Shown: one piece after another, positions 40,962 to 49,048 of the stretch | How positions within the stretch are numbered: position 1 is the first letter of the stretch | Layout of the letters: the number at the start of each line of letters is the position of its first letter | Assembly: GCA_016219275.1 (NCBI GenBank) | Contig: JACRBM010000013.1 | Span: 1-64,000 of the forward strand | Source of the DNA: Chloroflexota bacterium | GTDB taxonomy: Bacteria; Chloroflexota; Anaerolineae; UBA4142 | DNA length: 64,000 nt | Direction: 5' to 3' | Program-made: the position numbers and the translations under genes | Notes under the pieces: model-generated | The model's database searches: none | What the model was told of the DNA's origin: nothing | What the model saw: only the letters and a program-made list of their open reading frames with translations

Positions 40962-41034
40962 ATTTTGAATTTTTGATTTTCGATTTTCGATTGATGAGTG
41001 GCAATCCAAAATCGAAAATCGAAAATCGAAAATA
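40962..41034. repeat. Array of 7-base AAAATCG units forming a hairpin
   Basis: ATTTTTG, ATTTTCG, ATTTTCG, ATTGATG on one side face AAAATCG, AAAATCG, AAAATCG, AAAATAA on the other. It sits between the ribozyme and the glmS ribosome binding site, so it would be in the 5' leader of the mRNA. Confidence 0.8.
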
Positions 41035-41098
41035 AATTTGCCCTCGCGCGGTTTTTGTCGCGCCGATCGCTCGGCGGCATTGGGCGCGCGTTTGGATT

Positions 41099-41280
41099 GG
41101 CTGGGAGGGGAAGCCGCGCGTCATCGTGGAATGTGACGACGCGCGTGTAAGGACGTGGCTGTCCTTGGAGGCATCCGCTGATCTTTCGATTTTCCCCGAC
41201 GCGAACACGCCGAGTTAGTTTCGCCGCGCGGCGAAAAACCTCCACCTCGTCATCCCGCGAATTGCGCGGGACCATGCGCT
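41099..41280 (-). ncRNA. glmS ribozyme (glucosamine-6-phosphate-activated self-cleaving leader)
   Basis: On the minus strand the predicted cleavage site is A(41280)/G(41279) in AGCGC. The stem TCCCGCG/CGCGGGA (41271-41253) follows, then the conserved core TGACGAGGTGGAGG (41252-41239). Later come AATCGAAAGAT and GCGGATGCCTCC (41178-41167), whose CCTCC pairs with GGAGG. P3 AAGGAC/GTCCTT (41166-41149) and a P4-like CGCGCGTC/GACGCGCG (41145-41115) complete it. These match the known glmS ribozyme consensus in order and orientation, directly upstream of glmS. An extra palindromic hairpin TTTCGCCGCGCGGCGAAA (41236-41219) and some 20 more bases are inserted within the core loop, unlike the compact Bacillus and Thermoanaerobacter forms. 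Confidence 0.88.
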
Positions 41281-41305
41281 GGGCTTCCCAGGTTCGTTTA
41301 TGGAT

Positions 41306-42034
41306 TCATCCGGTCGCCTCCTTTCCCATCGGCGCGCGATACAACTCGAGATGATGAATCGGATGAGCGAGCGCGCCGGTATAATAGCCGTGCAATTCCG
41401 GCGGCATCAGTTCGGCAATCTTGACCATCAACTCATCCGACATTTTACCCATGCCTTCGCGCGTCGGCTTCGCGCCGGTCACGACGGGCAGAACCGGTTT
41501 GCCGATGCGACAGTGCAACGGCGCGCGGCGCAAACGCGACAGACTTGACCAAAACGCTTTGCCGCCCCACACTGCCACCGGCAAAATCGGCGCGCCCGTG
41601 CGGAGCGATAACATGATCGCGCCTTCGCGTCCTTTTTGCAAGGCGCCGGTTTCGCTCCGATGACCTTCCGGCGCGATGACGACGACCGCGCCGCCATTCA
41701 ACACGCGCAACGCCATCTTGAACGCCGCCATATCCGCTTCGCCGCGGCGCACCGCGAACGCGCCGTACCATCGAAGCAACGCACCCAGGATCGGATAATC
41801 AAACGCTTCGACCTTTGCCATCGGCACAACATCTTTGCGCGGCGTGAATGCCGCCAACAAAACTGGGTCGAGAAAACTACTGTGGCTGATCGCGACGACG
41901 AGTCCGCCTTTTGGCGGCACATTCTCAAATCCATGAATATCCACACGCGTCAACATACGCAACAAGGTTCGCAACAGTGGATTTGCCACGTAATAGAACC
42001 ATGGGCGCGGTGGCAAACCAGGAGGCATACTCAT
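41306..42034 (-). CDS. plsC: 1-acyl-sn-glycerol-3-phosphate acyltransferase
   Basis: A 242-residue acyltransferase with the catalytic HX4D motif (ISHSSFLDP), the FAVRRGEAD block, the EGHRSETGALQKGREGAIML block (glycerol phosphate-binding EGxR-like) and PILPVAV. An N-terminal amphipathic/hydrophobic stretch is present. It makes phosphatidic acid in membrane lipid synthesis. It overlaps cmk by ATGA (42031-42034) and is 26 bases from the ribozyme, so glmS may be read through from this operon. Confidence 0.93.
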   Translation of the reverse strand: MSMPPGLPPRPWFYYVANPLLRTLLRMLTRVDIHGFENVPPKGGLVVAISHSSFLDPVLLAAFTPRKDVVPMAKVEAFDYPILGALLRWYGAFAVRRGEADMAAFKMALRVLNGGAVVVIAPEGHRSETGALQKGREGAIMLSLRTGAPILPVAVWGGKAFWSSLSRLRRAPLHCRIGKPVLPVVTGAKPTREGMGKMSDELMVKIAELMPPELHGYYTGALAHPIHHLELYRAPMGKEATG

Positions 42035-42744
42035 ACTTTAATTATCTCCGCTTGACCGTGAATCAACGCGAGAACTCGCGCGAGCACGTCAGAAATTTCC
42101 AAACCGGTTGAATCGAGATAAACCGCGTCGTCCGCGCGTTTGAGCGGCGCGACCGAACGCGACGAATCAATTTGATCGCGACGTTGAATCTCGCGCAACA
42201 CCGCGTCGAACTCGACTTGCTCGCCGCGTGCAATGCGCTCGCGATAACGCCGTTGCGCGCGTTCGCCTTCGGTCGCATCGAGGTAGATTTTGAGGTCGGC
42301 TTCCGGCAAAACGACCGTGCCAATATCGCGTCCGACCATCACCACTTTGCCTTGCAAGCCGATGCGTCGTTGTTGCGCCGACATCGCGGCGCGCACGCCA
42401 GGGTATGCCGACACCGGCGACACGTTCGCATCCACCGCGCGCGCACGAATATCCCACGTGATATCTTGACCGTCGGCGAGAACGGTGAATTGTCGTCCGT
42501 CCTGAATCGTCGGTGGTTGAAATTCGATCTTGACCTGCTCGGCGAGACGCGTGATCGCGGTATCATCCTCAATCGGTACGCCGCGCGCGAGCGCGACGCT
42601 CGTAATCACACGATACATCACGCCGGAATCAAAATAGAGGTAACCCAGTTTTTCCGCGAGCAACGCGCCAATCGTACTCTTGCCCGATGCCGCGGGTCCG
42701 TCAATCGCGATGACGGAGATCACCTTGGGGATGGATGGAATCAA
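42031..42744 (-). CDS. cmk: Cytidylate kinase
   Basis: A 237-residue kinase with P-loop AIDGPAASGKSTIG, YFDSGVMYR (substrate), VMVGRDIGTVVLPEADLKIYLDA and RRYRERIARGE lid residues, ending RDQIDSSRSVAPLKRADDAVYLDSTGLE in outline. It phosphorylates CMP/dCMP. The start is TTG 42744 with GAGGA upstream; GTG 42723 is an alternative. The cmk-plsC order is widespread in Gram-positive and Chloroflexi genomes. Confidence 0.95.
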   Translation of the reverse strand: MIPSIPKVISVIAIDGPAASGKSTIGALLAEKLGYLYFDSGVMYRVITSVALARGVPIEDDTAITRLAEQVKIEFQPPTIQDGRQFTVLADGQDITWDIRARAVDANVSPVSAYPGVRAAMSAQQRRIGLQGKVVMVGRDIGTVVLPEADLKIYLDATEGERAQRRYRERIARGEQVEFDAVLREIQRRDQIDSSRSVAPLKRADDAVYLDSTGLEISDVLARVLALIHGQAEIIKV

Positions 42745-42771
42745 TTCGCTTCCTCGTGTGATACCTTCGCC

Positions 42772-42804
42772 AGAATCCAGGTTTCTCGAAGAAACCTGGA
42801 TTCT
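42772..42804 (-). terminator. Perfect 15-base-pair palindrome covering the rluB stop
   Basis: AGAATCCAGGTTTCT (42772-42786) and AGAAACCTGGATTCT (42790-42804) with a three-base loop. The rluB stop codon (42805-42803) overlaps its edge. No T-run follows. It could be a repeat insertion or an mRNA 3' structure between rluB and cmk. The same CCAGGTT core recurs at 23585-23612. Confidence 0.6.
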
Positions 42805-43588
42805 ATCTCCGCTTGCCGATTGTATTTGGCGAAGGTGTTATCGTAGCTTGCCTTTTCAATTGGCGGATTTCGTGCGCGGTCAACGCGCGCGACTGCCCGA
42901 CACGCAACGCGCCCAGTTTGACCGGACCGATCCGCACGCGAATCAATCGTTTGACCGGATGCCCGACCGCGCCGCAGAGATGCCGAATCTCGCGTTTTTT
43001 ACCCTCATGCAAAATGATGCGAAGCCAGTATTCGTTGCGCGCGGTCGCGTGCCAACCATGTTCCCGCGCGTTGGCATCGAGTTCCTTGACGCGCGTGACT
43101 GAATCGGCGCGCAATCGCTCGCCTTGATAAAGAACGCCGCTCTGCACACGCGCAAGTGTCTCGTCGGTCGGCGCGCCTTCGACGAGCGCCAGGTATTCTT
43201 TCTCGTGCTGAAAACGCGGATGCGTGATGCGATGCGCGAGTTCACCATCGTTCGTCAGCAGAAGCAACCCTTCGCTGTTCGCATCCAAGCGTCCCGCCGG
43301 ATACAATCTCTCGCGCGATGACACGAGATCCACCGCGAGCGGCTTGCCGCGCGCTTCGTCAATGTCGCTGAGATAACCGCGTGGCTTGTGCAAAACGATG
43401 TACGTTTTCGTTTCGACGCGAATCGCTTTGCCGTTGATTTCAACGCGGTCGTGTTCGGGATCCACCTTGGTGCCGAGTTCCGACACGACCGTACCGTTCA
43501 CGCGCACGCGTCCGGCGACGATCAACTCTTCGCATTTGCGACGCGACGCGATGCCCGCGTGCGCGAGAATTTTTTGCAGGCGTTCCAT
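42803..43588 (-). CDS. rluB: 23S rRNA pseudouridine synthase (RsuA/RluB family)
   Basis: A 261-residue protein. The S4 RNA-binding domain is at the N-terminus (MERLQKILAHAGIASRRKCEELI), and the catalytic domain has AGRLDANSEGLLLLTNDGELAHRITHP with the catalytic Asp in GRLD. It ends KREIRHLCGAVGHPVKRLIRVRIGPVKLG. Full length for the RluB/RsuA family; RluB versus RsuA is assigned from the scpB neighbourhood, which is typical for rluB. Confidence 0.93.
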   Translation of the reverse strand: MERLQKILAHAGIASRRKCEELIVAGRVRVNGTVVSELGTKVDPEHDRVEINGKAIRVETKTYIVLHKPRGYLSDIDEARGKPLAVDLVSSRERLYPAGRLDANSEGLLLLTNDGELAHRITHPRFQHEKEYLALVEGAPTDETLARVQSGVLYQGERLRADSVTRVKELDANAREHGWHATARNEYWLRIILHEGKKREIRHLCGAVGHPVKRLIRVRIGPVKLGALRVGQSRALTAHEIRQLKRQATITPSPNTIGKRR

Positions 43589-43589
43589 G

Positions 43590-44183
43590 TCATTTTATTC
43601 TCTCCGACACGTGTTGCGCGGCTGCATTTGCATGTTCGACCGCATCGGCGAGCACTTGCTCGGCGGCTTGTTCGAGCGGCGGCAAATCGTCCACGCCGCG
43701 CAAGCCAAAGTTCTGCAAGAACTCGAACGTCGTCGTATAGAGAATCGGACGCCCGGCGGTTTCCTGCCGCCCCGCTTCTTCGATCAAGCCACGCGCAAGC
43801 AACGAGTGCAACACGCCGTCGCAATTCACGCCGCGCACCGCTTCGATGGCGGGACGCGTGACCGGCTGGCGATACGCAATGATCGCGAGTGTTTCGAGCG
43901 CGGCGGCGGAGAGATGCCCCGACACACTCACACCCAGGAATTTTTCGATGACTGCCGCGCAGTCCGGCGATGTGACCAACTGCACACGCTCGCGCACGCG
44001 TTGCAAACGAATTCCGCGCCCCGCGTACAACTCTTTCAGTTGCGTCAGCGCCTCTTCGACTTGGACTGACTCGACGCTCAACGCATTCGCGAGCGAATCA
44101 ATCGTCACCGGTCCCTCGGCGACAAACAACAAACTTTCGAGCAGAACAGGCAATGGTTTGGCTTGCTCTACCGCGTCCGTCAT
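43590..44183 (-). CDS. scpB: Segregation and condensation protein B
   Basis: A 197-residue protein with two winged-helix domains: LLESLLFVAEGPVTIDSLANAL and AALETLAIIAYRQPVTRPAIEAVRGVNCDGVLHSLLARGLIEEAGR in outline, the ScpB signature. It works with ScpA and SMC in chromosome condensation. scpA is not in this window. It overlaps the upstream gene by ATGA (44180-44183) and is two bases from rluB, a common arrangement. Confidence 0.95.
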   Translation of the reverse strand: MTDAVEQAKPLPVLLESLLFVAEGPVTIDSLANALSVESVQVEEALTQLKELYAGRGIRLQRVRERVQLVTSPDCAAVIEKFLGVSVSGHLSAAALETLAIIAYRQPVTRPAIEAVRGVNCDGVLHSLLARGLIEEAGRQETAGRPILYTTTFEFLQNFGLRGVDDLPPLEQAAEQVLADAVEHANAAAQHVSERIK

Positions 44184-44734
44184 ACTGGCTTCTTTTTCGC
44201 GCGAGGTTGTTCGAGCCGTACTTGAATCGCGCCGACGGTCAGACCCAGTTGTTGTTCCAGCACTTGCTTCGCCGCCGTGATTACCTGTTGCGTTTTTTCC
44301 GGCACGATCATCTCTGGCGCGGTTTCGAGCTCGAGCAGCACATCCACTCTATTTTTCTGGCGCGGCGTCACGCGTGGTTTGACCTGGGTCACATCCGCGA
44401 TTTGCAGGATCGCGCGTTCCAAACGTTCCGCAATCAGGTCGCTCGATAATTCGACCTGACCCTCCGCGACCTGGATTCGGAATTGGCGACGGTGACCGCG
44501 TTGCAGTTCAAAATACAACAACCCGACGGACACGATAAAGACGAACACCGCGCCACTCACGCACGCGACTTGGGTATACAGCGCGCTCGCGCCGGTGAAC
44601 AACATACGCGCGGTATTCGTGAGCGTGTCGCCGAGCGGCGCGCGATAGAACAGCACCAGCACCAATGCAATCGGCATCAATGCAATCGCGATGAGTAATT
44701 CCGCAATCACCAAAAGACGATTGAATAGATTCAT
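44180..44734 (-). CDS. Asp23/AmaP-like membrane protein
   Basis: A 184-residue protein beginning MNLFNRLLVIAELLIAIALMP with two N-terminal membrane helices (about 8-30 and 53-75). A cytoplasmic domain follows with VAEGQVELSSDLIAERLERAILQ and a later VDVLLELE strand, typical of Asp23-family proteins linked to cell-envelope stress (AmaP). ATG 44734 has GGGGCGAAG upstream. Function in this organism is unproven. Confidence 0.75.
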   Translation of the reverse strand: MNLFNRLLVIAELLIAIALMPIALVLVLFYRAPLGDTLTNTARMLFTGASALYTQVACVSGAVFVFIVSVGLLYFELQRGHRRQFRIQVAEGQVELSSDLIAERLERAILQIADVTQVKPRVTPRQKNRVDVLLELETAPEMIVPEKTQQVITAAKQVLEQQLGLTVGAIQVRLEQPRAKKKPV

Positions 44735-44759
44735 CTTCGCCCCGCCATATTGGCGCGCA

Positions 44760-47522
44760 TTATACACTAAATCGCCGCGACCCAACAAACGCGCCAATCA
44801 CGATCAATAATGCGATCGCGCTGATTCCCGCGCCCAAGTACAGCGACGATGGACGATACTCAAATTCGATGCGATGCTCGCCGGGCGCAAGACGCACCGC
44901 GCGGAAAATGTAATCGGCGCGCTGAATCGGCGTAGGAAATCCATCCACGCGCGCGATCCAACCTGGATACCACGAATCGGTGAGCAAGAGATACGCATCG
45001 GTTTCGACGCGCGCGGTGACAACGACGCGCTCAGGTTTATTTTCGACAATTCGCGCCGACTCGTTCGCCGTTTGCGCGCCACCCGCGTCGAGCGGCGCGC
45101 CATCGCTTAGGATGAGCGTCTCCCGCGGCTGGAACGTCGCGCGCGACATTTCTTTCAGCGCGGTTTTGTCGTCGGCAACGCGCGCGTGGTGAACGAGAAA
45201 CGCGCGCGGCAATGCATCGTAATTTTCGTAGATCGCGACATAGTTCGAACGATAAATGAGCGCGTAATCGCTCTGCCCTTGTAAATGGGCGAGCGAAATT
45301 TCTCTGCCTTCAGACGTCACCAACAACACGCGCTCGATGCGAATCAACCCGTACGGAATCAAAGGAAACGCATAGATACTCGTCGCATCGCACGCGTTGC
45401 CCTCGCGCGTCAAATCGAACTCGGCGAGGAACGTGTGCCCATCATGCGACTCGGTTGGAAACGCGGAACGCGCGGGATAGGTCGTCGCAATCGCCGGGCG
45501 CGCGTGCTTGATCACTTTGAGAACGTCGGTACGGTCGTAAGCCCATTCGGCGGTGTGATCGCCGGCGCGCAGCGTAAACGTACGCATCCCGTCCTGGCAC
45601 ATCACTTGCACGCGTGCGACCGGCGTGCCAGTCGGATAGTCCACCGATTGCGCGATGGACGACATCAGTTTGATTTTCGTCGTCGGCACGGCGGGAAACG
45701 TCGCGTCGTTCAATACAACCTGGACGCCGAAATCATTGTTGAGATCGTTGCCCTCGGTCTTTGGATCCGTCGGCAACAGTTGCGGCAAAATGTAATAGCG
45801 CACGTTCAACAGATTCACCATCGGCGCGCTGATGGATTCGAGATACTCGCCGGTGCGTTGCGGAATCAGCGGCGTGTACGAAATCGCGTTCGGCACATCG
45901 TACGTCATCGAAATGTTCGGATACAAACTTTCGCGCATCGTCGAGAACACCGGATAAATCCACAAACTCGTCAGCACGCGACCGTCTTGCCCCAAACCAT
46001 TCTTGACGATGGACGCCGCCGGCGGCGCGGCGGAAAAATCTTGTACCGATGTCGTCGCGTCGTACGTTTTCGAGTACACCGACGCGAACAAGCCGAGGTC
46101 TATCGCGGTGATGCCTAGGGTCAACGCGACGAGCGTCGTGCGCGTGAATAACCCGCGTCGCGCGCCAAGTAGAACCCACACACTGATGAGCGCGAAAATT
46201 ACCGGCAACCACACCCATGCGCCCAGCCAAGCATCGAGCGGTAATGCCGGCATCAACCCCGCGACAAGCGCGATGCCGAGCGCGGCAATCGTCAGCGCGA
46301 TCACCTGCCCGCGCGTCACGCGCGCGGTGATTTTCGCGCGGACGAGCAGCGCATCGAACGCGAACGCCGCGAGCATCGCGGCGGCGAAACTGTACCAGAA
46401 GAAAAAGCGCGAAGGCACGCGGAAATAATTGAACAACGGCAGATAACGCAAGGCGCGATAAAAAATGTTCTGGTCGCCCAGACCCAGGAACAGCGCGGTC
46501 AACGCGATGAGCGCGAAGAAAATCACGCGGCGTTCGCGTCGCAAAACGGGCGCAAGCATCGCGAGTACGACGGGCAGCAACCCGATGTAGCCGATCACTT
46601 CGACCGACACGTTGGGGTACGGATTGCCCTGGATGAACGGATGAAACAGCATCGCGTAATGAATCGGACGCAGCGAGAACGCGTTGAAAAACTTCGGGAG
46701 CAAGCCGGCAGCGCGGTCGCTAAAGCCGCCCAGCTCGAACGTTGGCATCAACTGCACTGCTGCCATGCCCGCGCCAAGCGAAAACGCGATCACCGCCGGA
46801 ATCGCGCGCAGCGGATCGAAATAACGCAGGACAGCCCCCACCCCAGCTCTCCCACGCTTTGCGGGGGAGGGAGAGTTATCGCGTTGCCAATTGATGAGCG
46901 CGTACAGTCCGACGAGAATCGCGCTGAGAAATGCGAACTGAGGATGTCCGCCGAAAAGTTGAAACCCGCTGAACAATGTCATCAATGCGAGCCACCGCAC
47001 ACGCGCGCCCAGGTTCGGCGCGTGTTCCGCGCGTTCCCAGGTCCACAACAACCACGGCAACCACGATGCGGTCGCGAGCACGCTCATGTGTTGCATCCGC
47101 GCGACGAAAAATCCGCCCAGCCCAAACGCCAGTCCGCCGAGAAACGCACTCGGACGTTGCAGGTTCAGCGCGCGCGCGAATAGGTACGTCCCAATCGCGA
47201 CCCAGCCCAGGTGCAGCAGAATGTCGTAATTCGTCGCGATATCAATCGGCAACAGTCCGTACAAAAGCGGGTGCGTGGGATAGAGCGCGGCGATTTGTCC
47301 TTCGGCGAACAGTGGAAACCCCGCGAACATGCGCGGATCCCACAACGGCAAACGTAATTGCTTGAGCGCGTCGGCATACGCCAGGTGCGTAGGTAGAAAA
47401 AAAAGCGAAATGTCGCCGAAGAAGAAAACGGCTTGACGCAAAGCGGCGGGCGCAAAAATCGCGAGCGGTAAACCGGCAAGTAGCAAAAATGCCAGCCAAT
47501 CAGATTTGATTTGGCGAATCAT
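44760..47522 (-). CDS. YfhO-like large polytopic membrane protein
   Basis: A 920-residue protein with about ten or more N-terminal membrane helices and a C-terminal extracytoplasmic beta-rich region, ending in a final helix. The opening PAALRQAVFFFGDISLFFLPTHLAYADALKQ and the WDPRMFAGFPLFAE motif are those of YfhO/GT-C-like glycosyltransferase-associated proteins. YfhO functions in lipoteichoic or wall glycosylation in Bacillus; here the acceptor is unknown. Residues about 215-230 (DNSPSPAKRGRAGVG) are encoded by an inserted repeat. It overlaps cdaR by ATGA. Confidence 0.8.
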   Translation of the reverse strand: MIRQIKSDWLAFLLLAGLPLAIFAPAALRQAVFFFGDISLFFLPTHLAYADALKQLRLPLWDPRMFAGFPLFAEGQIAALYPTHPLLYGLLPIDIATNYDILLHLGWVAIGTYLFARALNLQRPSAFLGGLAFGLGGFFVARMQHMSVLATASWLPWLLWTWERAEHAPNLGARVRWLALMTLFSGFQLFGGHPQFAFLSAILVGLYALINWQRDNSPSPAKRGRAGVGAVLRYFDPLRAIPAVIAFSLGAGMAAVQLMPTFELGGFSDRAAGLLPKFFNAFSLRPIHYAMLFHPFIQGNPYPNVSVEVIGYIGLLPVVLAMLAPVLRRERRVIFFALIALTALFLGLGDQNIFYRALRYLPLFNYFRVPSRFFFWYSFAAAMLAAFAFDALLVRAKITARVTRGQVIALTIAALGIALVAGLMPALPLDAWLGAWVWLPVIFALISVWVLLGARRGLFTRTTLVALTLGITAIDLGLFASVYSKTYDATTSVQDFSAAPPAASIVKNGLGQDGRVLTSLWIYPVFSTMRESLYPNISMTYDVPNAISYTPLIPQRTGEYLESISAPMVNLLNVRYYILPQLLPTDPKTEGNDLNNDFGVQVVLNDATFPAVPTTKIKLMSSIAQSVDYPTGTPVARVQVMCQDGMRTFTLRAGDHTAEWAYDRTDVLKVIKHARPAIATTYPARSAFPTESHDGHTFLAEFDLTREGNACDATSIYAFPLIPYGLIRIERVLLVTSEGREISLAHLQGQSDYALIYRSNYVAIYENYDALPRAFLVHHARVADDKTALKEMSRATFQPRETLILSDGAPLDAGGAQTANESARIVENKPERVVVTARVETDAYLLLTDSWYPGWIARVDGFPTPIQRADYIFRAVRLAPGEHRIEFEYRPSSLYLGAGISAIALLIVIGAFVGSRRFSV
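46832..46879 (-). repeat. In-frame GC-rich repeat inserted in the YfhO-like gene
   Basis: On the coding strand CTCTCCCTCCCCCGCAAAGCG followed by TGGGAGAGCTGGGGTGGGGG is a palindrome-like dispersed element related to the CCCTCCCC blocks at 16041 and 18061. It is translated as NSPSPAKRGRAGVG in a loop of the protein without breaking the frame. Confidence 0.75.
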
Positions 47523-49045
47523 TGGCGCGGTGAAACCACAGTCGGTGTTGTCGTCGTCGTCACGGTCGCAGAGACATTGGGTATCGTCGTGATCACGGTT
47601 GGGGGAACACTCGGTGTTGTCATCGTCACGGTTGCGGTGACACTCGGCGGCGTTGTCACGGTTGCGGGAACAGTCAGTGTTGTCGTCGTCGTCACGGCGG
47701 CAGCAGCGCGCGGCGTCGAAGTGATCGCCGGCGCGATCAAGGTCATTGTACGCGTCGCGGTAATCGCCGGCGTTTGCGCTGGCAGAGTCAGCGTCGGTGT
47801 CACAATCGGAAGAGTCAACGTTGGCGTAATCGTCGGCGTGGCTGGGTCGGTGATCACAACCTGGATCATATCCGGCACGATGCTTTGCACGCGTAACACG
47901 TTCGGCAGCGTCGGCACGCGCGGCTTGACCGCGTGCGTGCCCGCCGCGAGTCCCGCCACATCGAGCGCGACTTGGATGTCGTTCGGCGTGAGACTTTGCA
48001 AGGTCGTCACCGGTCCCGCCAAGATCACATCCACCGCGTCCGGCGAAATCACCGCGTTCAAGCCGCTGCGTAATCCCTGCAACGACACGCGACGCCGCAC
48101 GGTTTGTCCGCCAATGATCGGCGTAACCGAAACTTGAACATTAATCCCATCGCTATTCAAGACCGACACCCCGTCGGGCAAAGACAACACCGCGCGCTTG
48201 GTCACCTCGGCGGTCGCGCCCTCCACATCAATCGGCAACGTCTCGACGAATCCTTGAATCTTCGCCATCACCTCCGCGTTGCCAACAATCGTCGCCGTCG
48301 AAGGAAGGACGAGGATATTGCTGACCCAGTATCCGGGCGCGACATTGCCCTTGAGCACCGTCTTGATCGAAACATCTTTGTAACCGACGCGTTGCTCGAC
48401 CTGGACTTTGACCTGCACCGACGCGGGCGCCACATTCAACCCCGATACGGTTTTGCCTTGCGCGTCGCGCAACACGACAACGGCATCGCGCTCGATGGGC
48501 GCTTTGGAACCGCGCAGAAAAATATCCACAACGCCCTCGGCGATCTGATCTACCAACACCGCGGGTCCATTCACCGTCACCGTCACGGGGTCCATCACCG
48601 GCGTGCGAAATGTATAGCCGAGTGGCGGCGCGTCAAGCACATCGGCGTGGACTTCGACCTCGCGCGATTTCAAACTCTCCAAGCGCACGCCCATCTGCGC
48701 CGGTTCGACGACGAGCACCGCGACGCGTGGATCCGTTACTTGAATCACGACGGGAACTTGATGCAATCCCGCGGCGAGTCCTTTCAAATCTGCGGACACG
48801 CGAAACGAGGCGGGACGCAATTGATCCCAGGATGCCTGGGGCGCGCGCACTTTGACGCGCACCGTTTCCGCGGTGCGTTGATACACCACCAGACCTTCCG
48901 CACGATTGACGACCTCGACCGGAAGCGCATCCTGGAAAAATGCGTCGCGGCTAGGATTTTGTTCGCTCGTCGCGACGATCCAAATGACCGCGGCGAACAA
49001 TAATGCCATGCCAAGCGAAATGACTTGACTAAAAACCGAGCGCAT
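47519..49045 (-). CDS. cdaR: YbbR-domain protein, CdaA regulator (CdaR)
   Basis: A 508-residue protein with one N-terminal membrane helix (VISLGMALLFAAVIWIVATSE), then about four YbbR repeats of 75-85 residues (e.g. FQDALPVEVVNRAEGL, VEVHADVLDAPPLGYTF, DVSIKTVLKGNVAPGY). A Thr/Pro/Val-rich tail (about 405-508) of imperfect repeats such as TPTLTLP closes it. CdaR controls diadenylate cyclase CdaA, encoded immediately upstream with three intervening bases. The low-complexity tail is not part of the usual CdaR and may cross the cell wall. Confidence 0.9.
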   Translation of the reverse strand: MRSVFSQVISLGMALLFAAVIWIVATSEQNPSRDAFFQDALPVEVVNRAEGLVVYQRTAETVRVKVRAPQASWDQLRPASFRVSADLKGLAAGLHQVPVVIQVTDPRVAVLVVEPAQMGVRLESLKSREVEVHADVLDAPPLGYTFRTPVMDPVTVTVNGPAVLVDQIAEGVVDIFLRGSKAPIERDAVVVLRDAQGKTVSGLNVAPASVQVKVQVEQRVGYKDVSIKTVLKGNVAPGYWVSNILVLPSTATIVGNAEVMAKIQGFVETLPIDVEGATAEVTKRAVLSLPDGVSVLNSDGINVQVSVTPIIGGQTVRRRVSLQGLRSGLNAVISPDAVDVILAGPVTTLQSLTPNDIQVALDVAGLAAGTHAVKPRVPTLPNVLRVQSIVPDMIQVVITDPATPTITPTLTLPIVTPTLTLPAQTPAITATRTMTLIAPAITSTPRAAAAVTTTTTLTVPATVTTPPSVTATVTMTTPSVPPTVITTIPNVSATVTTTTTPTVVSPRQ

Positions 49046-49048
49046 CGT

